64,000 nt of DNA from Aquisphaera giovannonii (lineage in GTDB: Bacteria > Planctomycetota > Planctomycetia > Isosphaerales > Isosphaeraceae). The DNA lies in contig NZ_CP042997.1 in the NCBI RefSeq assembly GCF_008087625.1, positions 8,432,001 to 8,496,000 of the forward strand, read 5' to 3'. The position numbers were made by a program, and so were the translations under genes. Shown here piece after piece: positions 45,467 through 54,221 of this stretch (position 1 is the first letter of the stretch; every line of letters begins with the position of its first letter). The notes beneath the pieces are model-generated. The model ran no database searches. It had not been told where the DNA came from and saw nothing but the letters and a program-made list of their open reading frames with translations.

Positions 45467-46141
45467 ATGGCCACGTCGTCCGCCCGCCCGGGCGAGGCTC
45501 AGGGTCATCAGACCGTCGCCGACCTGCTCGATCGACTGGGAGGCATCCCCGCGCGTCGCGTCCGGCTCAGGCCGACACCGGGGACGGCCACCGAGCGCGA
45601 CGTGGTCGCGATCCACGATCACGAGAACCGGCTGTGCGAGCTGGTCGATGGGGTGCTGGCGGAGAAGGTCACGGGCTTCGACGAATCGATCGAGGCCCTC
45701 CTCCTGGCCTCGGCGCTGATGAACTATCTGCGTGTCCACGACCTCGGCAAGGTCGTCGGCGCCGACGGGATGATGAGGTTGATCCCGGGCCTGGTCCGGA
45801 TCCCGGACGTCGCCTTCCTCTCCTGGGGACGCTTCCCCAAGGGCAGGCGTCGTCGGGGGGAGATCCCGGCCGTCGTCCCCGACCTGGTCGTCGAGATCCT
45901 GAGCCGGGGGAACACGCGGAAGGAGATGGCCCGGAAGCTCGGGGAGTATTTCCGGGCCGGGGTGCGGCTCGTCTGGTACGTCGAGCCCAGGACGAAGACG
46001 GTGCGCGTCGACTCGTCGCCCGATGAGGTCGTCGCCCTCGGAGAGGGGGATTCGCTCGACGGCGGCGACGTCCTGCCGGGCTTCGCCCTGCCGATCTGCC
46101 CCTGGCTCGACGAGGCCGCACGCTCGGGGCCCAGGCCGTAA
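45467..46141 (+). CDS. Uma2-family (DUF820) restriction-endonuclease-like protein
   Basis: 224 residues, usual length about 190-220. The PD-(D/E)xK-type core is present: RLCELVDGVLAEKV (first acid), LIPGLVRIPDVAFLSW, VVPDLVVEILSRGNTRKEMARKLGEYFRAGVRLVWYVEPR, with the acids and Lys of the active site in PDLVVEILS..MARK. The family is abundant in cyanobacteria and Planctomycetes; its role is unsettled. ATG 45467 is the only sensible start. It stands alone in the accessory region. Confidence 0.9.
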   Translation: MATSSARPGEAQGHQTVADLLDRLGGIPARRVRLRPTPGTATERDVVAIHDHENRLCELVDGVLAEKVTGFDESIEALLLASALMNYLRVHDLGKVVGADGMMRLIPGLVRIPDVAFLSWGRFPKGRRRRGEIPAVVPDLVVEILSRGNTRKEMARKLGEYFRAGVRLVWYVEPRTKTVRVDSSPDEVVALGEGDSLDGGDVLPGFALPICPWLDEAARSGPRP

Positions 46142-46568
46142 TCCCTCGCGGCCCGGGCCGTCCCCATGCCTGCCCCGGGCGAACCAGGGCCGGTTGCCAG
46201 CCGGGCCGGCCGGGGCCGGATGAGATCCCTGGTCCGTTCCCCTCTCGAACCGGGCACGATTCGGGATCAAACCGTGCTCGGCTCCTTCTCCCTCCGGGCG
46301 GATCACCTCGCCGGAGCGGGAGATGTGTGGCCCGACGGGGTGGCCCAACGGAGACATCCGGGGGGCACGACGGGGACATTCTGGAATGCCGCGGGTAGAC
46401 GACGGGCCTCACGCGGGACGCGCCGCGAGAGCCTATCCTATAAGCCAGTACTTGTGGGATCTATCTCGAACAGGGGCCGGCGCGTCCGGCTCTCCCCCTT
46501 ACGAGGCCATGCTTTACCCACAAGTCGCAAGTTCTTTCCGTCCAGGCCCTTGCGAGGTCGCATTGGAG

Positions 46569-46677
46569 TAGGGTGGGTCAGCCGACGGAGTCGGCGCAAC
46601 CCACCGTAATGCGGTGGGTTGCGCCTCGCAAGCTAATGCGGTGGGTTGCGCCTCGAAAGCTCGGCTGACCCACCCTA
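46569..46677. mobile_element. MITE-like element, family D
   Basis: 109 bases with perfect 17-bp terminal inverted repeats (TAGGGTGGGTCAGCCGA at 46569-46585, complement at 46661-46677). The interior has a GGCGCAACCCACCG/CGGTGGGTTGCGCC hairpin and a duplicated AATGCGGTGGGTTGCGCC segment. No coding capacity. Confidence 0.8.
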
Positions 46678-46719
46678 CCCGGGAGCCCGCACGTTCGACT
46701 TGTGGGTGAAGCATAGCCC

Positions 46720-46797
46720 TTACGAAGGGGGAGGCCGAGGGGTGGATGCCGCTGGCCGCGGCGATCGAAATCCCCCCCCTGTATCCCCCCTTCGTAC
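46720..46797. repeat. Palindromic repeat, family C, copy 2
   Basis: TTACGAAGGGGGAG on the left and CCCCCCTTCGTA on the right, with GCGGCGATCGAAATC in the interior as in copy 1. Confidence 0.8.
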
Positions 46798-47041
46798 GGG
46801 GGGAATCGGATCCGGCCCTCCCACACCGCCGAGGCCGACTCGGCTCGTGTTCGGGCCCAGCGGTGCCCGACTAATGGGACAGGCACGGCCTGAGTGCGGC
46901 GGCACGGCGAATCACCGGTTCGACTTTTCCACGCCGCCGTGAAACCGGCGGCGCGCGTCAGGGGATCGTGTTGGGTAAATGCTGCGAGATTGCGCGCTCG
47001 CGGCGGACCGACCCTCATCCTCGACGCGGAGGCGCCCGACG

Positions 47042-49585
47042 ATGGCGACGGAGGCCCAGATCCAGGCGAACAGGCGGAATGCCAGGCTCTCGACCGGCCC
47101 GAGGACGAAGCGCGGGAAGGCCCGGTCGCGGCGGAACGGGTACGGGCCGGGGGGGCGGAGGAGGGAGGCGGGGCCGAGGGTCCGCGAGGCGAACGGGCGG
47201 GGGCTCGAGGACCGGGTGGCGGGGTTCCTCGAGTCGGCGGTCCTGATCGACAGCGAGGAGGAGAGGGCGCTGCTGAGGAAGGCCGGCGAGCTTTCGTGGA
47301 AGATCGACGAGGCCGAGCGGGCCGAATGCGCCTACCTCGAGCGGGCCGTCCGCGCGGCGGAGGAGCGGCACGAGGCGGCCGAGGCGGGGGCGGGCGAGCG
47401 GGCGGAGGAGCTGGTCCGGCGGCTGCTGCAGTGGGGGGAGGCCGGCGACGACGACCTCGGGGGCGGGGCCCGGGAGATCCTCGGGGAGCTGGAGGGCTCG
47501 GGCGCGGGGCGGGCGTGGCTGATCCGGCTCTGGCGATGGGTCCGCGACTGGGTCGGGCGGACGAGCCGGTTCCAGCCGATGGGCCGATACCGGCTCGTGC
47601 GGATGCTCGGGTACGACCCGATCGACGTGGACACCTTCCCGCAGGTCAACGAGGTCTTCCGGGCGCTCAACGCCCTGGACGAGAACGGCCGGGCCGACTG
47701 CGACGCGTTCTTCGCCCGGGCCCGGGAGCTGGCCGGGGCGTGCCACCCGATGATCCGCGCCTCGATGGCCTGGCGTGAGCTGGCCGGGCCGTTCGAGTCG
47801 GCGGAGGAGGCCCGCGCCTACCTGGTTGGGCTGGCGGACGAGTGGGTCGGCCGGCTGGAGATGCTCCAGGGCGAGACCGACGCCGATCGGGCCGACCGCG
47901 AGGCCCTCGCCGCGAGCGCCGCGGCGGGGCGGCTGCGGCGGGAGGCATCGGCGATGAGCCGGGAGTTCTTCAAGGTCCTGGAGGACCTCCGCCGGGTCCG
48001 GAAGGCCCGGCCGGCGGCCAAGGAGGGAGAGCCCGCGACGCCGCGGGGGATCGAGCCCTCCGACGAAGCCGACGCCTCCTGCCGTGGACCGGGCGAGCCC
48101 CGGCCGGCGGATGCCCTCGTATTAGCCCCGCCCGAAAGAACATCAGGCTCCCCGCGATCCGAGGCACCGTTCATCCCCCGTTGCGGGGCGGGCCGATCCG
48201 GCTCTCCTCCTTGCGAAGGGGGAGTCGGAGGGGGTGCATCGCGCGAGCCGAGGCGATCGAACAACCCGCCTGTATCGCCCCTTCGAAAGGGGGGAATGAA
48301 CTCCGGCCTCCTCGCTTCACTGAGCGCAGCGGGAGGCCCAACCCCGGGCGGCCCGAGCGACCGCCTCGATAGGGGGATCGCAGCCGACTCCGAGCGGCAA
48401 CCGGGCGAGCCGAACCCGGCGGGCGGCGAGCGGCCCACGGTCGCGGCGCCTCCTGCTGCGGAGCGCGCGGTCGATCCCGGTCGGATGGGCGCCGGCCTGC
48501 CCGATCCGGGGCCGCTGGCGCCTGCGGGCGGCGGTGTGCCGGCCGTCGGGTCGTCGGGAGCCGCCGCACGATCCGTCCGCGAGGCCCCGGCGAAGCGGCA
48601 CCGTCCCGGGTCCACGGGCTGTGACCGGCCCCTTCAGCGAGGGCGCGAGACCGGTCGCGATCCTCGCCCCCCCGGGTGGCCGTGGCGGAAGCGCAGCGAC
48701 GCCGCGGGATCGCCACGGCCCGGGGACGGCCGCCGCCGCAGGCGAAGACCCGCCCACCCGAGGCGTCGACGCGCTTCCGCCACGGCCACCCCGTTGCCGG
48801 CTCGCGGCGGGAGACGAGGCTCCCGGCCGCCGGGGCCTGCTTGCACGGCCATGCCAGTTGTCAAGCCGCCGAAGGCCAGGATGGCCCGTCGTGGGACGAC
48901 CCCGGCGAAGCGGGATCGTTCCAAATGCTTGAGTCCCAACTTGACACTTCGCCGGGACATCCATGAACTCGTGACCACCCGCGTGAGCGGGAGGTTCGGA
49001 CGGGCGAAGCCTCCAGCCTCCGGCGTCAGCCGGATCTGGGCGGCCGGCCTCGGCCCGCGGGAGGAGCCTCGTCTCCGCCTCGATGCCCCGGCGTCCCGGG
49101 TCGCACCGACGTGCGAGGCTGGAGGCTTCGCCCGTCCGGACCACGATCCGACGATCGTGGTCACCCGCACATGCGGGGCGGTGCCAAGTGTCAACCTCCC
49201 CGTGATGGCCCCCCGGTCATTCGGGACGATGCCGGCGAAGCCGTTCGAAAACCGAGGTCAACGCCTATCGAGAGAGCGACTTGCGTCGAGCGTTTCGAAG
49301 CAGGCGGCGCGACGACTGGAGCCAGGCGGAGCGCGGGGCGAGGGCGTCGGGCGGGGTCGGCTGCCGCGGGGGCAGCCCGGGGCCCGCTCGTCGGATCGCC
49401 GGCAACGGTCTCGCGAGCGAACGGCCGATTGGCTTCCCGGGCGGGGGCTGGGGCGGGGAAGGCGAGGTCATTCCCCCTTCGTGACCGCGGGGGGAAGACC
49501 CGACGGCCGTCGTCATGGGGTGAGTCCGACGGGCCGACGCACGACGGGATTCGGGCGATTTGACGGGGAGACGGCCCGGCGATAG
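47042..49585 (+). CDS. ANRRNA-motif hypothetical protein with repeat-derived extension
   Basis: The frame encodes 847 residues but only the first 365 or so look like protein. The N-terminus IQANRRNARLSTGPRTKRGK is the signature of a family common in Planctomycetes and Acidobacteria, usually ending in a helical region; here residues 50-330 are helical (ERALLRKAGELSWKIDEAERAECAYLERAVRAAEERHEA). GGAGG lies 9 bases before ATG 47042. From about residue 385 the frame runs through family C copy 3 and then through long palindromes, with Arg/Pro/Gly-rich sequence. The original gene probably ended near 48150. Function unknown. Confidence 0.6.
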   Translation: MATEAQIQANRRNARLSTGPRTKRGKARSRRNGYGPGGRRREAGPRVREANGRGLEDRVAGFLESAVLIDSEEERALLRKAGELSWKIDEAERAECAYLERAVRAAEERHEAAEAGAGERAEELVRRLLQWGEAGDDDLGGGAREILGELEGSGAGRAWLIRLWRWVRDWVGRTSRFQPMGRYRLVRMLGYDPIDVDTFPQVNEVFRALNALDENGRADCDAFFARARELAGACHPMIRASMAWRELAGPFESAEEARAYLVGLADEWVGRLEMLQGETDADRADREALAASAAAGRLRREASAMSREFFKVLEDLRRVRKARPAAKEGEPATPRGIEPSDEADASCRGPGEPRPADALVLAPPERTSGSPRSEAPFIPRCGAGRSGSPPCEGGVGGGASREPRRSNNPPVSPLRKGGMNSGLLASLSAAGGPTPGGPSDRLDRGIAADSERQPGEPNPAGGERPTVAAPPAAERAVDPGRMGAGLPDPGPLAPAGGGVPAVGSSGAAARSVREAPAKRHRPGSTGCDRPLQRGRETGRDPRPPGWPWRKRSDAAGSPRPGDGRRRRRRPAHPRRRRASATATPLPARGGRRGSRPPGPACTAMPVVKPPKARMARRGTTPAKRDRSKCLSPNLTLRRDIHELVTTRVSGRFGRAKPPASGVSRIWAAGLGPREEPRLRLDAPASRVAPTCEAGGFARPDHDPTIVVTRTCGAVPSVNLPVMAPRSFGTMPAKPFENRGQRLSRERLASSVSKQAARRLEPGGARGEGVGRGRLPRGQPGARSSDRRQRSRERTADWLPGRGLGRGRRGHSPFVTAGGRPDGRRHGVSPTGRRTTGFGRFDGETARR
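48211..48288. repeat. Palindromic repeat, family C, copy 3
   Basis: TTGCGAAGGGGGAG on the left and CGCCCCTTCGAAAG on the right, interior GCGCGAGCCGAGGCGATCGA identical to copy 1. It is inside the ANRRNA-motif reading frame. Confidence 0.8.
48674..48791. repeat. Inverted repeat with 21-bp perfect arms
   Basis: Arms 48674-48694 and 48771-48791 (GGGTGGCCGTGGCGG... and complement) enclose 76 bases rich in smaller palindromes. Not seen elsewhere in the window. Confidence 0.75.
48997..49138. repeat. Inverted repeat with 24-bp perfect arms
   Basis: Arms 48997-49020 and 49115-49138 (CGGACGGGCGAAGCCTCC... and complement). The flanks continue an imperfect palindrome, with acttgacac and GTGACCACCCGC on the left and GTGGTCACCCGCAC and aagtgtcaa on the right, for about 300 bases overall. 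Confidence 0.75.
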
Positions 49586-49636
49586 AGTAATAGCCCCGCA
49601 ATCGTGCACGGAATGGTCTTACCCTAGCAAGGCCGT

Positions 49637-49657
49637 CCCGGGGTGCTTCGCCCCGGG
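49637..49657 (+). promoter_or_regulatory. Hairpin in the rpsB leader
   Basis: CCCGGGG (49637-49643) and CCCCGGG (49651-49657) with a TGCTTCG loop, flanked by GGCC/GGCC, 43 bases before the rpsB start. It may be part of an S2 autoregulatory leader or simply a terminator of the preceding region. Confidence 0.4.
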
Positions 49658-49699
49658 GGATCGGCCGGATAGCTTCTTGGAAGACGCGGAGGTTGATTC

Positions 49700-50692
49700 G
49701 TGTCGCTCGTCGTCAAGGACCTGATCGATGCCGGCGTGCATTTCGGCCACAGGGCCAGCCGCTGGAACCCGAAGATGAAGCCGTACATCTACGGCAAGCG
49801 CAACCTGATCCACATCATCGACCTGAAGGAGACCGTCCGCGGCCTGCTGCGGGCGACCAAGTTCTTCAGCCGCATCGCCGCCTCCAACGGCCTGATCCTC
49901 TTCGTCGGCACCAAGAGGCAGGCGGCCGAGACGATCATCGAGGAATGCGGCCGCACGGGCATGCCCTACGTGACGGAGCGCTGGCTGGGCGGCACGCTCA
50001 CCAACTTCCGGACCATCCGCAGCCGGCTCGACCGCCTGGAGGAGCTGGAGACGATCCTCGACGGCGAGCAGGCGCTGAGCTACTCCAAGAAGATGATCTC
50101 CACGCTCGGCCGCGAGCGCAAGAAGATCGAGCGGAACCTGAGCGGCATCCGGAACATGACCCGGCTGCCCGAGGCCCTGATGGTGATCGACCCGCGCCGC
50201 GAGCACATCGCCGTGGCGGAGGCCCGCAAGCTCGGGCTGAAGGTCGTGGCCCTGCTGGATACCGACTGCGACCCGGACCTGATCGACCTGCCGATCCCCG
50301 GCAACGACGACAGCATGCGGTCGATCGACCTGGTGATCAAGCGGCTGACCGAGGCGATCCTCGAGGGCAAGGCGGCGGCGCCGCCGGAACCCCCGCCGTC
50401 GGCCGAGCCGGCCCGCGGGGACCGGGATCGCGGCGGCGACCGCGGCCGTCGCGGCCCGGGTCAAGGCGGCCTCCGCGTCGGCCCGCCCCGCATGCCGGGC
50501 ATCGTCCCGCCGAAGCCCGCGGCCGCGCCGGCGCCCGCCGCCGAGGCCGGCGCCACCGAGCCCGCCCCCGCCGCCGAGCCGACGCCGGACGCCGAGCCCA
50601 CGCCGGCGGCCGAGCCCGCACCGGCGGCCGAGCCGGCCCCGGCCTCCGAGCCGGCTCCGGACGCCCCCGCCGACGACTCAGCCGGCGCCTGA
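49700..50692 (+). CDS. rpsB: 30S ribosomal protein S2
   Basis: 330 residues; the conserved S2 fold occupies about 1-228 ([79 protein letters not shown]). About 100 extra C-terminal residues are Ala/Pro/Glu-rich with a short [14 protein letters not shown] stretch. The protein is needed for 30S assembly and binding of S1. Start GTG 49700 with GGAGG at good spacing. It is the first gene of the conserved rpsB-tsf-pyrH-frr cluster. Confidence 0.95.
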   Translation: MSLVVKDLIDAGVHFGHRASRWNPKMKPYIYGKRNLIHIIDLKETVRGLLRATKFFSRIAASNGLILFVGTKRQAAETIIEECGRTGMPYVTERWLGGTLTNFRTIRSRLDRLEELETILDGEQALSYSKKMISTLGRERKKIERNLSGIRNMTRLPEALMVIDPRREHIAVAEARKLGLKVVALLDTDCDPDLIDLPIPGNDDSMRSIDLVIKRLTEAILEGKAAAPPEPPPSAEPARGDRDRGGDRGRRGPGQGGLRVGPPRMPGIVPPKPAAAPAPAAEAGATEPAPAAEPTPDAEPTPAAEPAPAAEPAPASEPAPDAPADDSAGA

Positions 50693-50705
50693 CCCCGGCC
50701 CCGGT

Positions 50706-50744
50706 GGCCCGGCGAGGCGAGGGATCATCCCGCCTCGCCGGGCC
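50706..50744 (+). terminator. Strong hairpin between rpsB and tsf
   Basis: GGCCCGGCGAGGC and its complement (50706-50744) with an inner GGGA/TCCC extension form about 17 pairs. No T run follows, so it is more likely an attenuator, partial terminator or mRNA processing site than a full intrinsic terminator. Confidence 0.5.
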
Positions 50745-50930
50745 CGGCCCCGGATCCCCCCGCGTCGGACCGCCGCGAAGGACGCCAGCCCCCCCCCGGC
50801 CCGGCCGCACGGCCAAGGGCATGGCGGGCCCCGGGACGACCGGTGACCGACCGGAGGGCGGCGGGGGCCGCATAGACCGATCAAAATATCGACAGATCAA
50901 GCGCACGTTCGAATTCGAGGAGATTGGCCG

Positions 50931-51527
50931 ATGGCCGAGATCACGGCTCAGGCGGTGAACGAGTTTCGCAAGAAGACCGGCCTGGGGTTGATGGAGTGCA
51001 AGAAGCTGCTGCAGGAGGCCGACGGCGACCTGAAGAAGGCGGAGACGCTGGCCAAGGAGAGGGGCCTGAAGCAGGCCGAGCTCCGCGCCGGGCGCGCCGC
51101 GAAGGCCGGCCGGGTCGAGGTCTACATCCACCACGACGCCAAGTCGGGGGTGCTGGTCGAGCTCAACTGCGAGACCGACTTCGTGGCCCGCAACGAGGAG
51201 TTCAAGCAGCTCGCGAAGGACCTGGCGCTGCACATCATGGCGGCCAACCCGCTGTACATCAAGCGCGAGGACGTACCCGAGCAGGCCGTGGACGAGCAGA
51301 AGCGGATCTTCATGGAGCAGGTCGCCGACAAGCCGGCGAACATCCAGGAGAAGATCGCGCTCGGCAAGATCGACTCCTGGTTCGCCGAGAGCGTCCTCAT
51401 GGACCAGAAGTTCGTCAAGGACGAGGCGAAGTCGGTCCGCGACGTGATCATGGCGGTGAACGCCCGGACGGGCGAGAACATCTCGGTGGCCCGCTTCGCC
51501 CGGTTCATCGTCGGCGAAGGCCGCTGA
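50931..51527 (+). CDS. tsf: Translation elongation factor Ts
   Basis: 198 residues, the short form that lacks part of the second core subdomain present in the 283-residue E. coli protein. The N-terminal UBA-like domain (QAVNEFRKKTGLGLMECKKLLQEADGDLKKAETLAKERG) and the TDFVARNEEF nucleotide-exchange motif are intact; the C-terminus VNARTGENISVARFARF is also conserved. It exchanges GDP on EF-Tu. ATG 50931 follows GGAGATTGGCCG. Second gene in the rpsB cluster. Confidence 0.95.
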   Translation: MAEITAQAVNEFRKKTGLGLMECKKLLQEADGDLKKAETLAKERGLKQAELRAGRAAKAGRVEVYIHHDAKSGVLVELNCETDFVARNEEFKQLAKDLALHIMAANPLYIKREDVPEQAVDEQKRIFMEQVADKPANIQEKIALGKIDSWFAESVLMDQKFVKDEAKSVRDVIMAVNARTGENISVARFARFIVGEGR

Positions 51528-51653
51528 GCCGCGGCACTTCCCGCCGCGGACGGCACGCGGTAATCTGGCGGCCGGCCCCGCCCACGGGTGGGCCGGCCGC
51601 CCGCGGCTCGGCGAGGTCCCACGGCCCGGCGCACGGAATTCGAGGAGAGGCGG

Positions 51654-52427
51654 ATGGAAGGCACGACGACAGGCACGCCGGCGTTCCGGCGGATCCTCCT
51701 GAAGCTCTCGGGCGAGAGCTTCTGCCGGCCCGGCGGATCGGGCATCAGCGTGGACGAGGTCAGCCGGATCGCCCGCCAGGCCTCCCGCGTGGCCTCGCTG
51801 GGCGTGGAGCTGGCGATCGTCGTGGGGGGCGGGAACATCCTCCGGGGCGGCCAGCTCAGCCGCGACAACGACGTGATCAAGGAGGCGACGGCCCACTACA
51901 TGGGCATGACCGCGACCGTGATCAACGGCCTGGCCCTCCAGGACGCCATGGAGGGGCTCGGCTGCGAGACCCGGCTGATGACGACGATCCGCATGGAGGA
52001 GGTCGCAGAGCCCTTCATCCGGCGGCGGGCCCTCTCCCACCTCTCCAAGGGCCGGGTCATCATCCTGGCGACCGGGACCGGCAGCCCCTTCGTCACCACC
52101 GACACGGCGGCGGCCCTCCGCGGCAAGGAGCTGGGGGTGGACGTCATCCTGAAGGCCACCCGGGTGGACGGCATCTTCTCCGCCGACCCGGAGAAGAACC
52201 CGCACGCGGTGCTCTACCCGCACCTCACCTGCGAGCAGGTGCTCGCGGACCAGCTCAAGGTGATGGACCTCACCGCCATCGGCATGTGCATGGAGAATCA
52301 CCTGCCGATCCTCGTGTTCAACTTCAAGAAGGAAGGCAACATCGAGCGTGCCGTCCTGGGCGAGCCGATCGGCACCTGGGTGAGCGCCGGGCCTCGCCCC
52401 CGCTCCTCCTCGCCCCCGGCGACCTGA
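51654..52427 (+). CDS. pyrH: Uridylate kinase (UMP kinase)
   Basis: 257 residues. It phosphorylates UMP to UDP. Family motifs: [89 protein letters not shown] and [20 protein letters not shown] lies 6 bases before ATG 51654; the frame extends upstream to 51588 but lacks a better site. The C-terminus has 15 extra Pro/Ser/Arg-rich residues. Third gene in the cluster. Confidence 0.95.
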   Translation: MEGTTTGTPAFRRILLKLSGESFCRPGGSGISVDEVSRIARQASRVASLGVELAIVVGGGNILRGGQLSRDNDVIKEATAHYMGMTATVINGLALQDAMEGLGCETRLMTTIRMEEVAEPFIRRRALSHLSKGRVIILATGTGSPFVTTDTAAALRGKELGVDVILKATRVDGIFSADPEKNPHAVLYPHLTCEQVLADQLKVMDLTAIGMCMENHLPILVFNFKKEGNIERAVLGEPIGTWVSAGPRPRSSSPPAT

Positions 52428-52555
52428 CCGACGGCACCTGCCCCGGGCGAGGGGCCGGCCCGCGTGGTCCCCTGTCCCAGCCACCCACGTTCCTGATACC
52501 ATCGATCCCCGCGGCCCCGCCGGCCTGGTCCGAGAACCCCGGGTGAGGATTCACC

Positions 52556-53116
52556 ATGAGCATCGAAGAGATCGCGCTGGAAGCCGAAGATCGGATGGAG
52601 AAGAGCGTCACCCTGCTGACCGATCAGCTCCGCGGCGTTCGGACCGGCAGGGCGAACACCGGCCTGGTGGATTCCGTCCGCGTCGACTACTACGGCTCCT
52701 CCACGCCCCTGAAGCAGCTCGCCAACCTCAGCACGCCGGAGCCGCAGCAGATCCTGATCCGCCCGTTCGACCAGTCGGTCGTGGGCGACATCGTCAAGGC
52801 GATCCAGGCGAGCGACCTCGGCCTGACGCCGAACTCCGACGGCAAGGTGATCCGCCTCAACGTCCCCAGCCTGTCCGTCGAGCAGCGGAAGAAGCTCTCC
52901 AACCGCGTGAAGGACCTGGCCGAGGAGGCCCGCGTGGCGATCCGCAACATCCGCCGCGACGCCAACAAGCAGGCCGAGGTCGAGCAGTCCGAGAAGATCC
53001 TCACCGAGGACGACCTCGCGACCTGCAAGGATGAGATCCAGGCGCTGACCAAGAAGTTCGAGACCAAGGTCAACGAGATCGCCGAGAAGAAGGCCGCGGA
53101 GATCCTCGAGGTCTGA
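52556..53116 (+). CDS. frr: Ribosome recycling factor
   Basis: 186 residues, normal length. Conserved blocks: DRMEKSVTLLTDQLRGVRTGRAN, VDYYGSSTPLKQLANLSTPEPQQILIRPFD, NSDGKVIRLNVPSLSVEQRKKLSNRVKDLAEEARVAIRNIRRDAN and the final KKAAEILEV. With EF-G it splits post-termination ribosomes. It ends the rpsB-tsf-pyrH-frr cluster; a tRNA gene lies 103 bases downstream. Confidence 0.96.
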   Translation: MSIEEIALEAEDRMEKSVTLLTDQLRGVRTGRANTGLVDSVRVDYYGSSTPLKQLANLSTPEPQQILIRPFDQSVVGDIVKAIQASDLGLTPNSDGKVIRLNVPSLSVEQRKKLSNRVKDLAEEARVAIRNIRRDANKQAEVEQSEKILTEDDLATCKDEIQALTKKFETKVNEIAEKKAAEILEV

Positions 53117-53218
53117 TCGCCCCCACGGCCGCCCGGGAAAGCCCGAGCCGCCGGACGATTTCGAGGTCGTCGCCACCTTGACTGCGGAGGACCCAGCCCC
53201 TACTATTGGTCTCTCGCC

Positions 53219-53292
53219 GGGCGATTAGCTCAGTTGGTTAGAGCGCCTGCTCGACACGCAGGAGGTCAGAAGTTCGAGTCTTCTATCGCCCA
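53219..53292 (+). tRNA. tRNA-Val (anticodon GAC)
   Basis: 74 bases with a complete cloverleaf: acceptor GGGCGAT/ATCGCCC, D-arm GCTC/GAGC, anticodon stem CCTGC/GCAGG with loop TCGACAC, variable AGGTC and T-arm AGAAG/CTTCT with TTCGAGT. Discriminator A; CCA is not encoded. The base before the anticodon (position 33) is C rather than the near-universal T. Confidence 0.92.
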
Positions 53293-54221
53293 CTGAACCT
53301 CGAATTGGGATTGCAGGCTGGAACATTTCGCCGGTTCGCTGATGCCCGGTCTGGGGCATCCTTTGAGTTGATCTAGCGAACACACGCACGCCCATTCTTT
53401 GCGCCCGATCTGCACAACCGACTGAGGGCTAATCCGCTCGGGCTTCAGCCATTCTTCCGCGATCGCCGAACGAATTCCAGGAGCGTCGCGCGCCCCCGAT
53501 GGGAGGAATGCCACCGCAGCTATGGTCAAGCCGGGCAGCTTGGCGCCGACGCCTCGCGCTTCCTCACGACGTGGCGGCGGGATAGTCGTCCTCGAACCGT
53601 GCGAGCGGGCGGGGGCATGCATCCGCGCCGCTTCGAAGTCGAAGTTGACGTCGGTCGACGGCGCCTGGATCCGCGCCCTCCACGCCGCCTCCAAGAGCAT
53701 CGCCTCCGGCTGAACCAGGTCGGTCTCCGACCTCGACGATGGAGGCAACACCTTGAACAAAAGTCGGCCTCGCGAACGAGCTCCGCCCCGTTTCAACGGA
53801 GCCGATGTCGTCCTGACTGAAGGCCTTGCGACGACGGCATGCGGCGTCTTGATGGGTGGCGGCCGGCAAGCGGATCATTGACTGGGGACGATCAGAAGAC
53901 CACGGGACCTCGCCGCGGCGGAGGCCGTCCGCCGGACAGCAGCCCGCTGACGCACGCGTCGACGTACTCCAGCCGAGGCGGCTAATCGTAGACCCGGCGC
54001 CCTGCTTCGACCGAGCGAGCCGCTAGTCGCGGACGCCAGAGACGTGGTAAAACAAGCTTGTGGGCATGTAGAGCTGTCTGGCTAGCTCCTTGCACCACAA
54101 CCGCAGGTCGAACCCACATGCACACGCTGTTCAAGGTTCTGACCTGCGCACCGGACACTGTCTGCATTCCGACTCCGGACTGGACGAGGCCTCACATCCC
54201 AGGTGAGGATTCCCCTTCATC
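53293..54221. other. Gap after tRNA-Val, no gene recognised
   Basis: About 930 bases. Minus-strand frame 53266-53796 overlaps the tRNA and has no family resemblance. Codon use and stop density suggest non-coding or decayed DNA. No integrase or attachment repeat of the tRNA 3' end was found. Confidence 0.5.

Larger units (their letters stand above)
46142..47041. other. Gap with palindromic repeats
   Basis: About 900 bases without a supported gene. It holds a GACATTCTG-type repeat near 46337-46385, the family D element (46569-46677) and family C copy 2 (46720-46797). Confidence 0.7.

Noticed and set aside
53266-53796. Minus-strand protein of 176 residues overlapping the tRNA
   Set aside because: It runs antisense into the tRNA gene and has no ribosome binding site or family resemblance.
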